Notes: generated from the sequence alone by a model not told the origin. Shown: positions 1-6,600, counted from the stretch's first letter. The stretch is 8,409 nt of DNA from Bacteroidota bacterium (GCA_023393265.1 JAEWME010000271.1:1-8409); one strand, 5' to 3'. Program-made: numbers and translations.

Positions 1-709
1 AATTCTGAAAAACCTGACTGAATATAATTTGATAGGCGTCGAGTTGATAAATTGGCTTCATCGTGCTGAAATATTCCGCCATGAACCCGGGAGATTTTCC
101 CTGGTTTAGCGCGAAATCGAGATTAGCCATTCTGAAAAGTTTGTGCGATTCGAAAAATGGCTGGTTGCTTTTTGTAAATCTTTGAGCTAACTTGGATTTG
201 ATCGTATCGGCTAAAGCTTTGTCCCTGTTGCCAAAAATCTGACTGAAATACTGATTTTCCAGTTCCGAATAAGCTTGCTCGTACCGCTGTATTTCAACAT
301 TCAGGTCGTTTTTCTCCGGATTCAGAATGCCAAACCAAACCGGCTCGGGTTTGAAGAACGGGTTGCGCTTTTGCGATTCAGTCAGCGTTTGCTTGGGTGG
401 AAACACGATTTGGTAACTTTTCCCGGGTTCGAGGTAAATCATTCCGTGAAATCCGTCGAAGTCTGCAAAGCAAAGAGTGATCTCGGGCACGTCAACCTCA
501 GTTCTGAATGAACCATCAGCGCCAAAATGGATGACGCCCAGCCTGATTTTTTCTTCGGAAATAAAGTCATGCAGCGTATTCAGTTCAATGGATTTTTGTT
601 CGTATCCAACTGCTTTCCCGCTGATGATAACTTTGGCCGGTTGCGCACGAAGCGCAGAAAGGCAAATCAGGATTGTCAGGAAGAAATATTTGTGAAAAGG
701 CTGAAACAC
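1..709 (-). CDS. Exported protein of unknown function, N-terminal part (possibly TlpA/thioredoxin-like)
   Basis: The frame is open from a GTG at 709-707 to the left edge, giving 236 complete codons; the C-terminus lies outside the window. No in-frame ATG occurs before residue 90, so GTG is the best start. Residues 1-22 look like a Sec signal peptide: a short basic start (HK at 6-7), a hydrophobic core (YFFLTILICLSAL) and a likely cleavage after LRA, just before QPAKV. There is no lipobox. Residues 27-105 read as a small beta-rich domain with the pattern 'ISGKAVGY ... DGSF ... IYLEPGKSY', resembling the DUF4369-like N-terminal domains of Bacteroidota TlpA-family proteins. Residues about 135-236 are mostly charged helix. 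Any thioredoxin fold with a CxxC would lie beyond the window, so that assignment is inference. It starts 45 bp after the coaD stop in the same frame, with no terminator between, so it is probably cotranscribed with coaD. No Shine-Dalgarno is visible. Confidence 0.72.
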   Translation of the reverse strand, partial: MFQPFHKYFFLTILICLSALRAQPAKVIISGKAVGYEQKSIELNTLHDFISEEKIRLGVIHFGADGSFRTEVDVPEITLCFADFDGFHGMIYLEPGKSYQIVFPPKQTLTESQKRNPFFKPEPVWFGILNPEKNDLNVEIQRYEQAYSELENQYFSQIFGNRDKALADTIKSKLAQRFTKSNQPFFESHKLFRMANLDFALNQGKSPGFMAEYFSTMKPIYQLDAYQIIFSQVFQN

Positions 710-754
710 TATTTCAGGTTTAATTTGAAGGATAACGGATTTTCTGATCGAAAA

Positions 755-1234
755 TTATTGCTCCATTTTGAATTCGTCCATGTTGAGACCAGCCGGAATG
801 AACATGCTGGCATCGCCACCATGTAGGATAATGTCGCGAACGATGGTTGAATTAATGGGCGTATGCTCGGGCATGGTGAGCAAAAAAACCGATTCGATTT
901 TTGGGTACATTTTTTTGTTCACCTGGGCAATGGCACGTTCAAACTCAAAATCGGCTGAAGTACGGAGTCCTCTCAGGATGTAGTTTGCATTTACCTTCTT
1001 GCAAAAATCAACCGTAAGTCCTTCGTGAATGTGAACTTCGATTTTGGGCTCATCTTTAAAAACTTCCCTGATCCATTTCTGCCGTTTTTCGACTGGGAAG
1101 AATGAACGTTTGTTCGAATTGTAGCCAACCATGATGATGATTTTGTCAAATAAGGGGAGGGCTCTTTTTACAATGCTTTCGTGTCCAATAGTGAATGGAT
1201 CAAATGACCCCGGAAAGATGGCAATTCGTTCCAT
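755..1234 (-). CDS. coaD: Phosphopantetheine adenylyltransferase (PPAT)
   Basis: CoaD transfers AMP from ATP to 4'-phosphopantetheine, giving dephospho-CoA, the penultimate step of CoA synthesis in the cytoplasm. The 159-residue product has the usual family length. The N-terminal nucleotidyltransferase signature is intact: FPGSFDPFTIGH at residues 7-18, with the TxGH nucleotide-binding motif at 15-18. The LRGLRT segment at 87-92 supplies the conserved arginines, and INSTIVRD at 127-134 corresponds to the ISSTxVR motif that contacts ATP. The ATG start puts the signature at the expected distance from the N-terminus. It lies 73 bp downstream of a CPBP protease gene on the same strand, but a promoter-like sequence sits in that gap, so it may also be transcribed independently. 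The next gene begins 45 bp after its stop. Confidence 0.97.
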   Translation of the reverse strand: MERIAIFPGSFDPFTIGHESIVKRALPLFDKIIIMVGYNSNKRSFFPVEKRQKWIREVFKDEPKIEVHIHEGLTVDFCKKVNANYILRGLRTSADFEFERAIAQVNKKMYPKIESVFLLTMPEHTPINSTIVRDIILHGGDASMFIPAGLNMDEFKMEQ

Positions 1235-1264
1235 GGTTTTGCTTTTTCTGAAATTTTTGTTGGG

Positions 1265-1298
1265 TAAATATAAACCTTATTCATAAGCAGCAAACAAA
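1265..1298 (-). promoter_or_regulatory. Candidate Bacteroidota-type promoter for coaD
   Basis: Read on the minus strand, TATATTTA (1272-1265) matches the Bacteroidota -7 consensus TAnnTTTG at all but the last base. TTTG at 1294-1291 lies 18 nt upstream, with a second TTTG at 1298-1295 (22 nt). Both bracket the usual spacing of about 20. The -7 box ends 30 nt before the coaD ATG, implying a leader of roughly 20-25 nt. AT-rich DNA makes chance matches common, so this is only a candidate. Confidence 0.4.
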
Positions 1299-1307
1299 AC
1301 AGAGGCT

Positions 1308-2123
1308 TTAATTTGCCTGTTGTTTTCGCTTTTTACTCAGGAAAAAGAGTGCGATCAACGAAATCAGGGCGATTATTGCGCTGATTGTCAGTTGGTCGTT
1401 TTTGCCCATTTGCATGAACTGCGAATTTTTAATCTGCTCCCAATAACGAATATTCAGCATCACCAATTCGTTGTTGATCGCGTGACCGAGAATGCAAAGC
1501 AGAATACTGTTGCTTCGTACACGAAGAAACCCAAGCAAAAGTCCTAATATGAAAGTGGCCGGAAATTGCCACGGGTTCAGGTGAAAGAGTGCAAACATCA
1601 AAGCCGAAACAAAAACCGCGGTGAATTTCGTGTAATTACGCATTAAACCTTGCATGATCACACCCCGAAAAATCATCTCTTCCACAATTGGCGCTACAAT
1701 CACCACTTTCAGTATAGCTCCGTAGATGCCGAAATCGCTTTCGAATACCTTATTAAACAGTTCCCAAAACCACGAAGGCGGAGGAATCACTTTGTCCAGC
1801 GCAATATTTATTTCAGTAATTAAATTTTGTGCTGCCCAGAAAAACGAAATGACAGGCAGTAAAATCAACGGGTTAAAATATTTAAGCGGAAAAAGGTCGC
1901 GAAGCGGTAGTCCGGCTCTCCGATAAGCATAGTAAAAAATAAAAAGTGTTGACCCAACTCCCAATGCTATTTTTTTTAGCGGATTGTAGAGGTAATCCGT
2001 TCCGTTATAATAGTCGACAAGGGCCAGCGGAAAATCAACAACAGTTTGTATGAAAATATAAAGGACCACCAGGTGGATGGCTCCCATAATCGTTGGATAG
2101 TATTTTATGTCGGTTTTGCTCAC
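1308..2123 (-). CDS. CPBP-family intramembrane metalloprotease (Abi/CAAX protease-like)
   Basis: This is a 271-residue polytopic membrane protein. The family signatures appear in order: EExxxR as EEMIFR at 148-153 (E148, E149, R153), then FH at 180-181 (FALFHLNPWQF), then HAINN at 214-218. In CPBP glutamic proteases/ABI proteins these form the membrane-embedded active site. Hydrophobic segments fall at roughly 13-36, 52-67, 85-100, 134-148, 166-182, 187-200, 205-220 and 246-262, and the C-terminus is a basic tail (SKKRKQQ). The start is GTG at 2123-2121; the same frame meets a stop 13 codons upstream without an ATG. A TATCTTCG sequence at 2152-2145 could be a -7 box, but no paired -33 TTTG is well placed. 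The substrate is unknown: bacterial members serve in peptide maturation, bacteriocin immunity or unknown membrane roles, and nothing nearby indicates which. All family motifs are present, so an active enzyme is plausible. Confidence 0.92.
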   Translation of the reverse strand: MSKTDIKYYPTIMGAIHLVVLYIFIQTVVDFPLALVDYYNGTDYLYNPLKKIALGVGSTLFIFYYAYRRAGLPLRDLFPLKYFNPLILLPVISFFWAAQNLITEINIALDKVIPPPSWFWELFNKVFESDFGIYGAILKVVIVAPIVEEMIFRGVIMQGLMRNYTKFTAVFVSALMFALFHLNPWQFPATFILGLLLGFLRVRSNSILLCILGHAINNELVMLNIRYWEQIKNSQFMQMGKNDQLTISAIIALISLIALFFLSKKRKQQAN

Positions 2124-2334
2124 GTTTTTCGTAGTTTTGTAATCCGAAGATAATTGACTTTAACGAAATATGATCATGAAAAATAAAACTTTGTTTATGA
2201 GAAAGTGTCTTTATAAACAAGGAAGAGCGAGATGATTAATTTGTCAATCTCAGGAATGAGTGAATAAATTTGCTTTGATTGGATTTATTTGAATAATAAT
2301 GTGTTGAAATTTAAAGAAAAAACTTTTCAAACTA

Positions 2335-2366
2335 TTTGACGGTTTAAATAAAATGTACTTTCTTTG
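2335..2366 (+). promoter_or_regulatory. Promoter of the rpmB-rpmG-DUF4295 operon
   Basis: TTTG at 2335-2338 is followed after exactly 20 nt by TTTCTTTG at 2359-2366, which matches the Bacteroidota -7 consensus TAnnTTTG in 7 of 8 positions. This is the spacing expected for the primary sigma factor (SigA/RpoD type) of this phylum. Transcription would begin near 2372, leaving an A-rich leader of about 38 nt before rpmB with no obvious hairpin. The rest of the 287-bp divergent region (2124-2410) is AT-rich, and I see no further gene or strong repeat in it. Confidence 0.6.
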
Positions 2367-2410
2367 CGCTCTGTTTGAAAAATGTGAGATTCTGATTAAA
2401 AAATAAGACA

Positions 2411-2653
2411 ATGTCAAGAGTTTGTCAAATAACCGGAAAAAAAGCGATGGTGGGAAATAATGTTTCTCACTCGAAACGCAGAACAAAGCGGAAATTCCTT
2501 CCGAACCTGTTCAAGAAAAAGTTCTATTATCCTGAAGAAGATCGTTGGATTTCGTTGACAGTTTCTGCAAACGGAATTCGTACCATCAATAAAATCGGGT
2601 TGAACGCTGCATTGAAAAATGCAAAAACGAATGGTATTATAACAACGATTTAA
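2411..2653 (+). CDS. rpmB: 50S ribosomal protein L28 (bL28)
   Basis: An 80-residue basic protein of the large ribosomal subunit. The N-terminus MSRVCQITGKKAMVGNNVSH is the classic L28 start, with the conserved C-x-x-TGK motif followed by G-N-x-V-S-H-S-K-R-R-T-K-R. The middle has NLFKKKF, and the end has the conserved ISLTVSANGIRTINK and GL segments. Only one cysteine is present, so this is the non-zinc (C-minus) form. It is the first gene of a three-gene operon, with rpmG starting 11 bp after its stop. The AUG is preceded by an A-rich stretch (AAAAAATAAGACA) with no Shine-Dalgarno, normal for Bacteroidota. Confidence 0.98.
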   Translation: MSRVCQITGKKAMVGNNVSHSKRRTKRKFLPNLFKKKFYYPEEDRWISLTVSANGIRTINKIGLNAALKNAKTNGIITTI

Positions 2654-2664
2654 TGCTTTAAGAG

Positions 2665-2847
2665 ATGGCAAAGAAAGGTAACAGAATTCAGGTAATCATG
2701 GAATGTACCGAGCAGAAAACAAGCGGAGTTCCCGGAACTTCACGGTACATTACTACCAAAAACAGGAAGAATACTCCTGAACGTTTGGAGCAAAAAAAAT
2801 ACAATCCTAACTTAAAGCGAGTTACTGTACACCGCGAAATTAAATAA
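2665..2847 (+). CDS. rpmG: 50S ribosomal protein L33 (bL33)
   Basis: A 60-residue basic protein of the large subunit, located near the E-site region. It has the family pattern MAKKGNRIQVIMECTEQK at the start, then RYITTKNRKNTPERLEQKKYNP and a terminal LKRVTVHREIK. The single cysteine at residue 14 marks the form lacking the zinc-binding CxxC pairs. It is the second gene of the operon: 11 bp separate it from rpmB and 8 bp from the next gene, so cotranscription is almost certain. Its first 13 bases (ATGGCAAAGAAAG) are identical to those of the next gene. Confidence 0.98.
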   Translation: MAKKGNRIQVIMECTEQKTSGVPGTSRYITTKNRKNTPERLEQKKYNPNLKRVTVHREIK

Positions 2848-2855
2848 TATATACC

Positions 2856-3008
2856 ATGGCAAAGAAAGTAGTAGCATCATTGCAGAAAGGTGCCGGTAAA
2901 GGTCACGCAAAAGTGGTTAGAATGGTAAAATCCGAAAAGACCGGTGCATATGTATTTCAGGAGGAAATCATTCCGAATGAAAACGTAAAGGATTATTTCA
3001 AGAAATAG
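2856..3008 (+). CDS. DUF4295 small ribosomal protein (bL38-type, Bacteroidota-specific)
   Basis: A 50-residue basic protein beginning MAKKVVASLQKGAGKGHAKV and ending in KDYFKK. It is lysine-rich, with an acidic patch near residues 36-42 (QEEIIPNE), and has no signal peptide or cysteine. The sequence and position match the DUF4295 family found in Bacteroidota directly after L28 and L33. From memory, structural work on a Flavobacterium ribosome placed a protein of this kind in the 50S subunit under the name bL38; I could not verify this here. It starts 8 bp after rpmG, lacks a Shine-Dalgarno, and is followed 21 bp later by a strong terminator, making it the last gene of the operon. Its length makes it easy to miss in automated annotation. 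Confidence 0.92.
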   Translation: MAKKVVASLQKGAGKGHAKVVRMVKSEKTGAYVFQEEIIPNENVKDYFKK

Positions 3009-3029
3009 ACAAAAATCTATCGATAAAGA

Positions 3030-3060
3030 AAAGCTTTCATCTTTGGTGAAGGCTTTTTTT
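3030..3060 (+). terminator. Rho-independent terminator of the rpmB-rpmG-DUF4295 operon
   Basis: The stem AAAGCTTTCA (3030-3039) pairs with TGAAGGCTTT (3047-3056) over 10 bp with one G-U wobble, closing a 7-nt loop (TCTTTGG). A run of T follows to 3060. It begins 21 bp after the DUF4295 stop and separates the ribosomal operon from ftsY. Confidence 0.88.
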
Positions 3061-3150
3061 GTTGATACACTATGTCGCGTTCTATATACGTGGCTTTCTG
3101 TTATACGGATGCGTTTTATTTGTAAATTGCCGGTTTAAAATCATAGTCGT

Positions 3151-4101
3151 ATGGGTATTTTCGGATTATTTAACAGCAAGAAAAAAGAGAGTCTCGATCA
3201 GGGACTTGCCAAAACCAAGGAGAGTGTTTTCCAGAAAATTGGCCGTGCCCTGGTTGGAAAATCGACCGTTGATGATGAGGTGCTCGACAACCTGGAAGAA
3301 ATCCTGATTTCGTCGGATGTGGGTGTCGAAACAACCCTGAAAATCATTCAGCGAATCGAAAAGCGTGTTGCTGCCGATAAGTACCTCGGAACTTCAGAGC
3401 TCAATAATATTCTGAAAGAAGAAATTGCCGCGTTGCTGGAAGAAAATAACAGTGCCGATGCTTCCGATTTCGACCTTCCAGGTAGCGATGAACCCTATGT
3501 TATTATGGTCGTAGGAGTAAACGGAGTGGGGAAAACTACCACAATCGGAAAGCTGGCTTACCAGTTTAAGGCTGCGGGCAAAAAAGTGGTTTTGGGCGCT
3601 GCCGATACCTTTCGCGCTGCTGCAATCGACCAGTTGCAAATATGGGCCGATCGTGTGCAGGTTCCAATTGTAAAGCAGGGAATGGGTGCCGACCCGGCCT
3701 CGGTAGCTTTTGATACGCTTTCATCGGCCAAAGCTCAGGGTGCAGATGTGGTGATTATAGACACTGCCGGGCGATTGCACAACAAAGTGAACTTAATGAA
3801 TGAACTGGGCAAAATTAAATCGGTGATGAAGAAGGTAGTGCCGAGTGCGCCGCACGAGGTTCTGCTGATTCTCGACGGATCGACCGGCCAAAATGCGTTT
3901 GAGCAGGCCAAACAGTTTACCAAAGCTACCGAAGTTTCGGCATTGGCGTTAACCAAGCTCGACGGAACGGCCAAAGGTGGTGTCGTCATTGGTATTTCAG
4001 ACCAGTTCAGGATTCCGGTGAAATATATTGGTATTGGCGAAAAAATGGATGATTTGCAAATTTTCAGGAGAAGGGAATTTGTTGAGTCGCTGTTCAGCTA
4101 A
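3151..4101 (+). CDS. ftsY: Signal recognition particle receptor FtsY
   Basis: FtsY is the membrane-associated SRP GTPase that pairs with Ffh to hand ribosome-nascent-chain complexes to the SecYEG translocon. The 316-residue product has an N domain (about residues 20-100, four-helix bundle) and a G domain (about 115-316). GTPase motifs are all intact: P-loop GVNGVGKTT at 122-130, DTFRAAA at 152-158 (the SRP-GTPase insertion box), DTAGR at 204-208, TKLDG at 268-272 and GIGEK at 294-298 near the C-terminus, followed by DLQIF. The long acidic A domain of the E. coli protein is absent; the N-terminus is a short MGIFGLFNSKKK that could act as a small amphipathic membrane anchor. The ATG lies 90 bp after an upstream terminator, so ftsY needs its own promoter. 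TTTATTTG at 3115-3122 is a weak -7 candidate. A terminator follows 30 bp downstream. Confidence 0.98.
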   Translation: MGIFGLFNSKKKESLDQGLAKTKESVFQKIGRALVGKSTVDDEVLDNLEEILISSDVGVETTLKIIQRIEKRVAADKYLGTSELNNILKEEIAALLEENNSADASDFDLPGSDEPYVIMVVGVNGVGKTTTIGKLAYQFKAAGKKVVLGAADTFRAAAIDQLQIWADRVQVPIVKQGMGADPASVAFDTLSSAKAQGADVVIIDTAGRLHNKVNLMNELGKIKSVMKKVVPSAPHEVLLILDGSTGQNAFEQAKQFTKATEVSALALTKLDGTAKGGVVIGISDQFRIPVKYIGIGEKMDDLQIFRRREFVESLFS

Positions 4102-4131
4102 AAAATTACAATTCTAAAGTTTGAATATAAT

Positions 4132-4161
4132 AAGGCTGACTTTGGTTGGCCTTTGTTTTTT
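4132..4161 (+). terminator. Rho-independent terminator after ftsY
   Basis: AAGGCTGAC (4132-4140) pairs with GTTGGCCTT (4145-4153) as a 9-bp stem with two G-U wobbles, closing a TTTG tetraloop. TG and six T residues follow to 4161. It lies 30 bp after the ftsY stop and 69 bp before the rimO ATG, so it should end ftsY transcripts or reduce read-through into rimO. Confidence 0.82.
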
Positions 4162-4230
4162 GCAGAAAAACATTGCGCGTTCCTGGTTGTTGTAGCTCAG
4201 GCAAAATAAAAATGATTGAAGAGATTGGAG

Positions 4231-5544
4231 ATGAAAAAGCAAAAGATCAATGTGGTGACCCTCGGTTGTTCAAAAAATCTGGTTGATTCGGAAGTTCTCC
4301 TGAACCAGCTTTCAATGGACAATTTTGAGGTGGTTCATGATTCAAATGATTTTTCGGATGTGGTGGTGGTGAATACCTGCGGATTTATCGGCGATGCCAA
4401 GGAAGAGTCGGTGAACACAATTTTGCAGTTTGTGGAAGCCAAAAGCCGTGGCGATATCGATAAATTGTACGTGATGGGCTGCCTTTCTGAACGCTATAAA
4501 GCCGACTTAAGTCAGGAAATTCCTGAAGTGGACCGCTATTTCGGTAAATTTGACATGAAGGCGATTGTTACCGAACTAAAGGCCACCTATCGTCCGGAGT
4601 TTATTTACGAGCGCAAAATCACAACTCCTTCGCATTTTGCTTATCTGAAAATATCCGAAGGGTGCAACCGCGTTTGCGCCTTTTGTGCCATTCCCGGCAT
4701 GACTGGCAAACATCGTTCGAAGTCGATGGAAGAACTTGAAAAAGAAGCGAAATACCTGGCCAAGCGTGGCGTGAAGGAAATTTTGCTGATTGCCCAGGAT
4801 CTGTCGTATTACGGAATCGACCTCTACGGAAAAGGAATGCTTGCTGAACTGATTCAGCGAATTGCCGCCATTGATGGAATCGAGTGGATCAGGTTGCATT
4901 ATTTATATCCGACCAAATTCCCGATGGACATTCTGCCTTTGTTCCAGTCGGTACCTAAACTTTGCAAATACATTGATATTCCGCTACAGCACAGCGCTAA
5001 CAACGTGCTGAAACGCATGCTTCGCCATGTTACCACCGAAGAGACCGAAGCGCTTCTCGAAAAGATCAGGGAGGCAGTTCCCGGCATAGCCATCCGCACC
5101 ACCATGCTGATTGGCCACCCCGGCGAAACGGAGGAAGACTTCGAACAACTGAAAAGCTTTGTGCAAAAGCAACGCTTCGACCGGTTGGGCGCATTTAGCT
5201 ACTCGCACGAGGAAGGCACTTATGGCTATAGAACCTACGAAGACGATGTTCCCGAGGAAGTCAAAGAGTCGCGGGTTGAAGAATTGATGGGTATTCAGCA
5301 GATCATCTCGTCACAGTTAAATTTTGAGCGGGTAGGGAAGACGCTGAAGGTGATTATCGATCGCGAAGAGACCGAATTTTATGTAGGCCGCACCGAGTAC
5401 GACTCGCCCGAAGTTGATGGCGAAGTTTTCGTCAGCAAAGAAGTTCCCCTGAAAAAAGGAGAATTCTGCATGGTGAAAATTACCGGAGCCGAGGAGTTCG
5501 ATTTGTATGGGAAGGTTGTCTCTGAATTTATGGTAGCAAAATAA
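4231..5544 (+). CDS. rimO: Ribosomal protein S12 (uS12) methylthiotransferase RimO
   Basis: RimO is a radical-SAM enzyme with two 4Fe-4S clusters that adds a methylthio group to a conserved aspartate of ribosomal protein S12. With the ATG at 4231 the product is 437 residues, close to E. coli RimO. The N-terminal methylthiotransferase (UPF0004) domain has its three cluster cysteines at 13 (TLGCSKNLVDSE), 50 (NTCGF) and 84 (MGC). The radical-SAM CxxxCxxC is at 145-152 (CNRVCAFC), followed by AIP and GKHRS typical of RimO rather than MiaB. IDIPLQHS at 248-255 and a TRAM domain at about 365-435 complete the architecture. An in-frame TTG at 4216 would add five residues, but the ATG start places the LGCSKN motif as in homologues. 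GGAG abuts this ATG with no spacing, so it is unlikely to act as a Shine-Dalgarno. It converges with the hydrolase gene, leaving 22 bp between stops. Confidence 0.97.
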   Translation: MKKQKINVVTLGCSKNLVDSEVLLNQLSMDNFEVVHDSNDFSDVVVVNTCGFIGDAKEESVNTILQFVEAKSRGDIDKLYVMGCLSERYKADLSQEIPEVDRYFGKFDMKAIVTELKATYRPEFIYERKITTPSHFAYLKISEGCNRVCAFCAIPGMTGKHRSKSMEELEKEAKYLAKRGVKEILLIAQDLSYYGIDLYGKGMLAELIQRIAAIDGIEWIRLHYLYPTKFPMDILPLFQSVPKLCKYIDIPLQHSANNVLKRMLRHVTTEETEALLEKIREAVPGIAIRTTMLIGHPGETEEDFEQLKSFVQKQRFDRLGAFSYSHEEGTYGYRTYEDDVPEEVKESRVEELMGIQQIISSQLNFERVGKTLKVIIDREETEFYVGRTEYDSPEVDGEVFVSKEVPLKKGEFCMVKITGAEEFDLYGKVVSEFMVAK

Positions 5545-5566
5545 GCTGATAAGCCGAAAAAGAAAA

Positions 5567-6568
5567 TTATAGAATAGCCTCTATCCCCAACTTTCCTTCT
5601 GCAAACTTATAGCTGGCCTGTTCCAGTTCCTGCCACGAGTTGGAGAACAGTTTGCTGGCAATCGGATGACAACCGGCTTCTGGAAATGCGACTTTCTCTT
5701 TCATGTTTTCAGGAGTACCTAGTTCGTCGAACATCTTCAGCATGGCATCTACGCGAACAGTTGGATCCTGGTGCTCTTCGTCCTTGTAGTAATATCCCAG
5801 GAAAACAGGTTGGGTAACTTTGGCAAATGTTTCTTTGGTCATCGTCGCTTCCACCAGTTGCTGGAGGTAAATAACTCCTTCGAGACGGTATTTGCAGTAC
5901 CAATATTTGCACTCCTCTGCCGTTGAATCGGGATTGGTGACACGGTATTTGCCATGCGAAACAGCGCGCGCAATCTGCAACCCCCAGGGTTTACTCAGGA
6001 GAAAAGCTGCTCCGTTGTTGATGGCCACATTGGGAGAATATAAAAACAAAGCGGAAACCAAATCGGGAAATTCGGCAGCCAGTTTCAGGCTTAGCGTTCC
6101 GCCGGTGGAGGTACTCATCAGAATGACCTTGTTCCCTAGTTTTTGCGCGGCAACCAGCGCTTCTTTAGCCGAATTGTAAAGATTATCGGGCGTCATGTCG
6201 ATCAGCGCATCAGAAGTGTCGACGCCATGTGCAGCCAGCCGTGGAATGTAAAGATTGATTCCGTATCGTTTGGCAAAATCGATGTGCACCGGGTCACCCT
6301 CGAACCATGAAGCGGAAAAACCGTGCAGATAAAGCAGACAATATCCGGTTTTGTCTTTCATACTGTCGTTGGCCCAAACCACCCGGCTTTCATTATCAGG
6401 CTTTATTTTTTTACCCGAATCATAATCTTTGACATACTGGTCGAAATCCGAAATTTCCAGTTTAGGCAAGTCGTTTTTTAGCTCCGGTTTCGGGAAAGTC
6501 GGACCAGCCAGATAAACGATAATCAGAACGACAATTAGCGATGCCAGCGTCAGGAGAAATTTTTTCAT
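5567..6568 (-). CDS. Membrane-anchored or exported alpha/beta hydrolase
   Basis: This 333-residue protein is probably a serine hydrolase of unknown substrate. Residues 4-21 (FLLTLASLIVVLIIVYLA) form a signal anchor or uncleaved signal peptide behind MKK, placing the catalytic part outside the inner membrane. After a charged linker, the core starts at about residue 73. LHGFSAS (81-87) is the oxyanion-hole loop, and IPRLAAHGVD (108-117) resembles the RLAGHG segment of carboxylesterase-like members. The nucleophile elbow reads STSTG at 152-156, with S154 the likely nucleophile and serine in place of the first glycine of GxSxG. D263 or D268 (KDEEHQDPT) is the candidate acid and H301 (GCHPIAS) the likely catalytic histidine. 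A cap region probably spans about 185-250. It could be an esterase or acylglycerol lipase, but the sequence does not say which. The ATG lies about 32 nt after a good -7 box. It is apparently a single-gene unit, divergent from sucA. Confidence 0.88.
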   Translation of the reverse strand: MKKFLLTLASLIVVLIIVYLAGPTFPKPELKNDLPKLEISDFDQYVKDYDSGKKIKPDNESRVVWANDSMKDKTGYCLLYLHGFSASWFEGDPVHIDFAKRYGINLYIPRLAAHGVDTSDALIDMTPDNLYNSAKEALVAAQKLGNKVILMSTSTGGTLSLKLAAEFPDLVSALFLYSPNVAINNGAAFLLSKPWGLQIARAVSHGKYRVTNPDSTAEECKYWYCKYRLEGVIYLQQLVEATMTKETFAKVTQPVFLGYYYKDEEHQDPTVRVDAMLKMFDELGTPENMKEKVAFPEAGCHPIASKLFSNSWQELEQASYKFAEGKLGIEAIL

Positions 6569-6600
6569 GATCGGGAAAGTTTTTATGATTTGGACGAGAT

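Noticed and set aside
275..826. Three overlapping plus-strand open frames of 72-99 codons opposite the partial exported protein gene and the end of coaD.
   Set aside because: They lie antisense to a longer frame with a signal peptide and to coaD, have no recognisable domain, and overlap each other in different frames.
2170..2177. Palindrome ATGATCAT in the CPBP-rpmB divergent region, considered as an operator.
   Set aside because: Only 8 bp, with no second copy or extension. It is expected by chance in AT-rich DNA.
2035..2486. Small minus-strand frames (61 and 78 codons) in and around the CPBP-rpmB intergenic region.
   Set aside because: They overlap the CPBP start or rpmB, have no family features, and one crosses the ribosomal operon promoter.
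3059..3307. Plus-strand frame of 82 codons overlapping the start of ftsY.
   Set aside because: It overlaps ftsY in another frame and begins in the T-tail of the upstream terminator; its hydrophobic start is just T-rich DNA.
4189..4200. GTTGTAGCTCAG, which looks like the D-arm/A-box start of a tRNA, just upstream of rimO.
   Set aside because: No acceptor, anticodon or T arm follows; the rimO coding region begins 30 bp later. Twelve matching bases are compatible with chance.
5545..5566. Possible bidirectional terminator between the converging rimO and hydrolase genes.
   Set aside because: The 22-bp gap contains no stem-loop; any termination signal would have to lie within the coding regions, and I could not see one.
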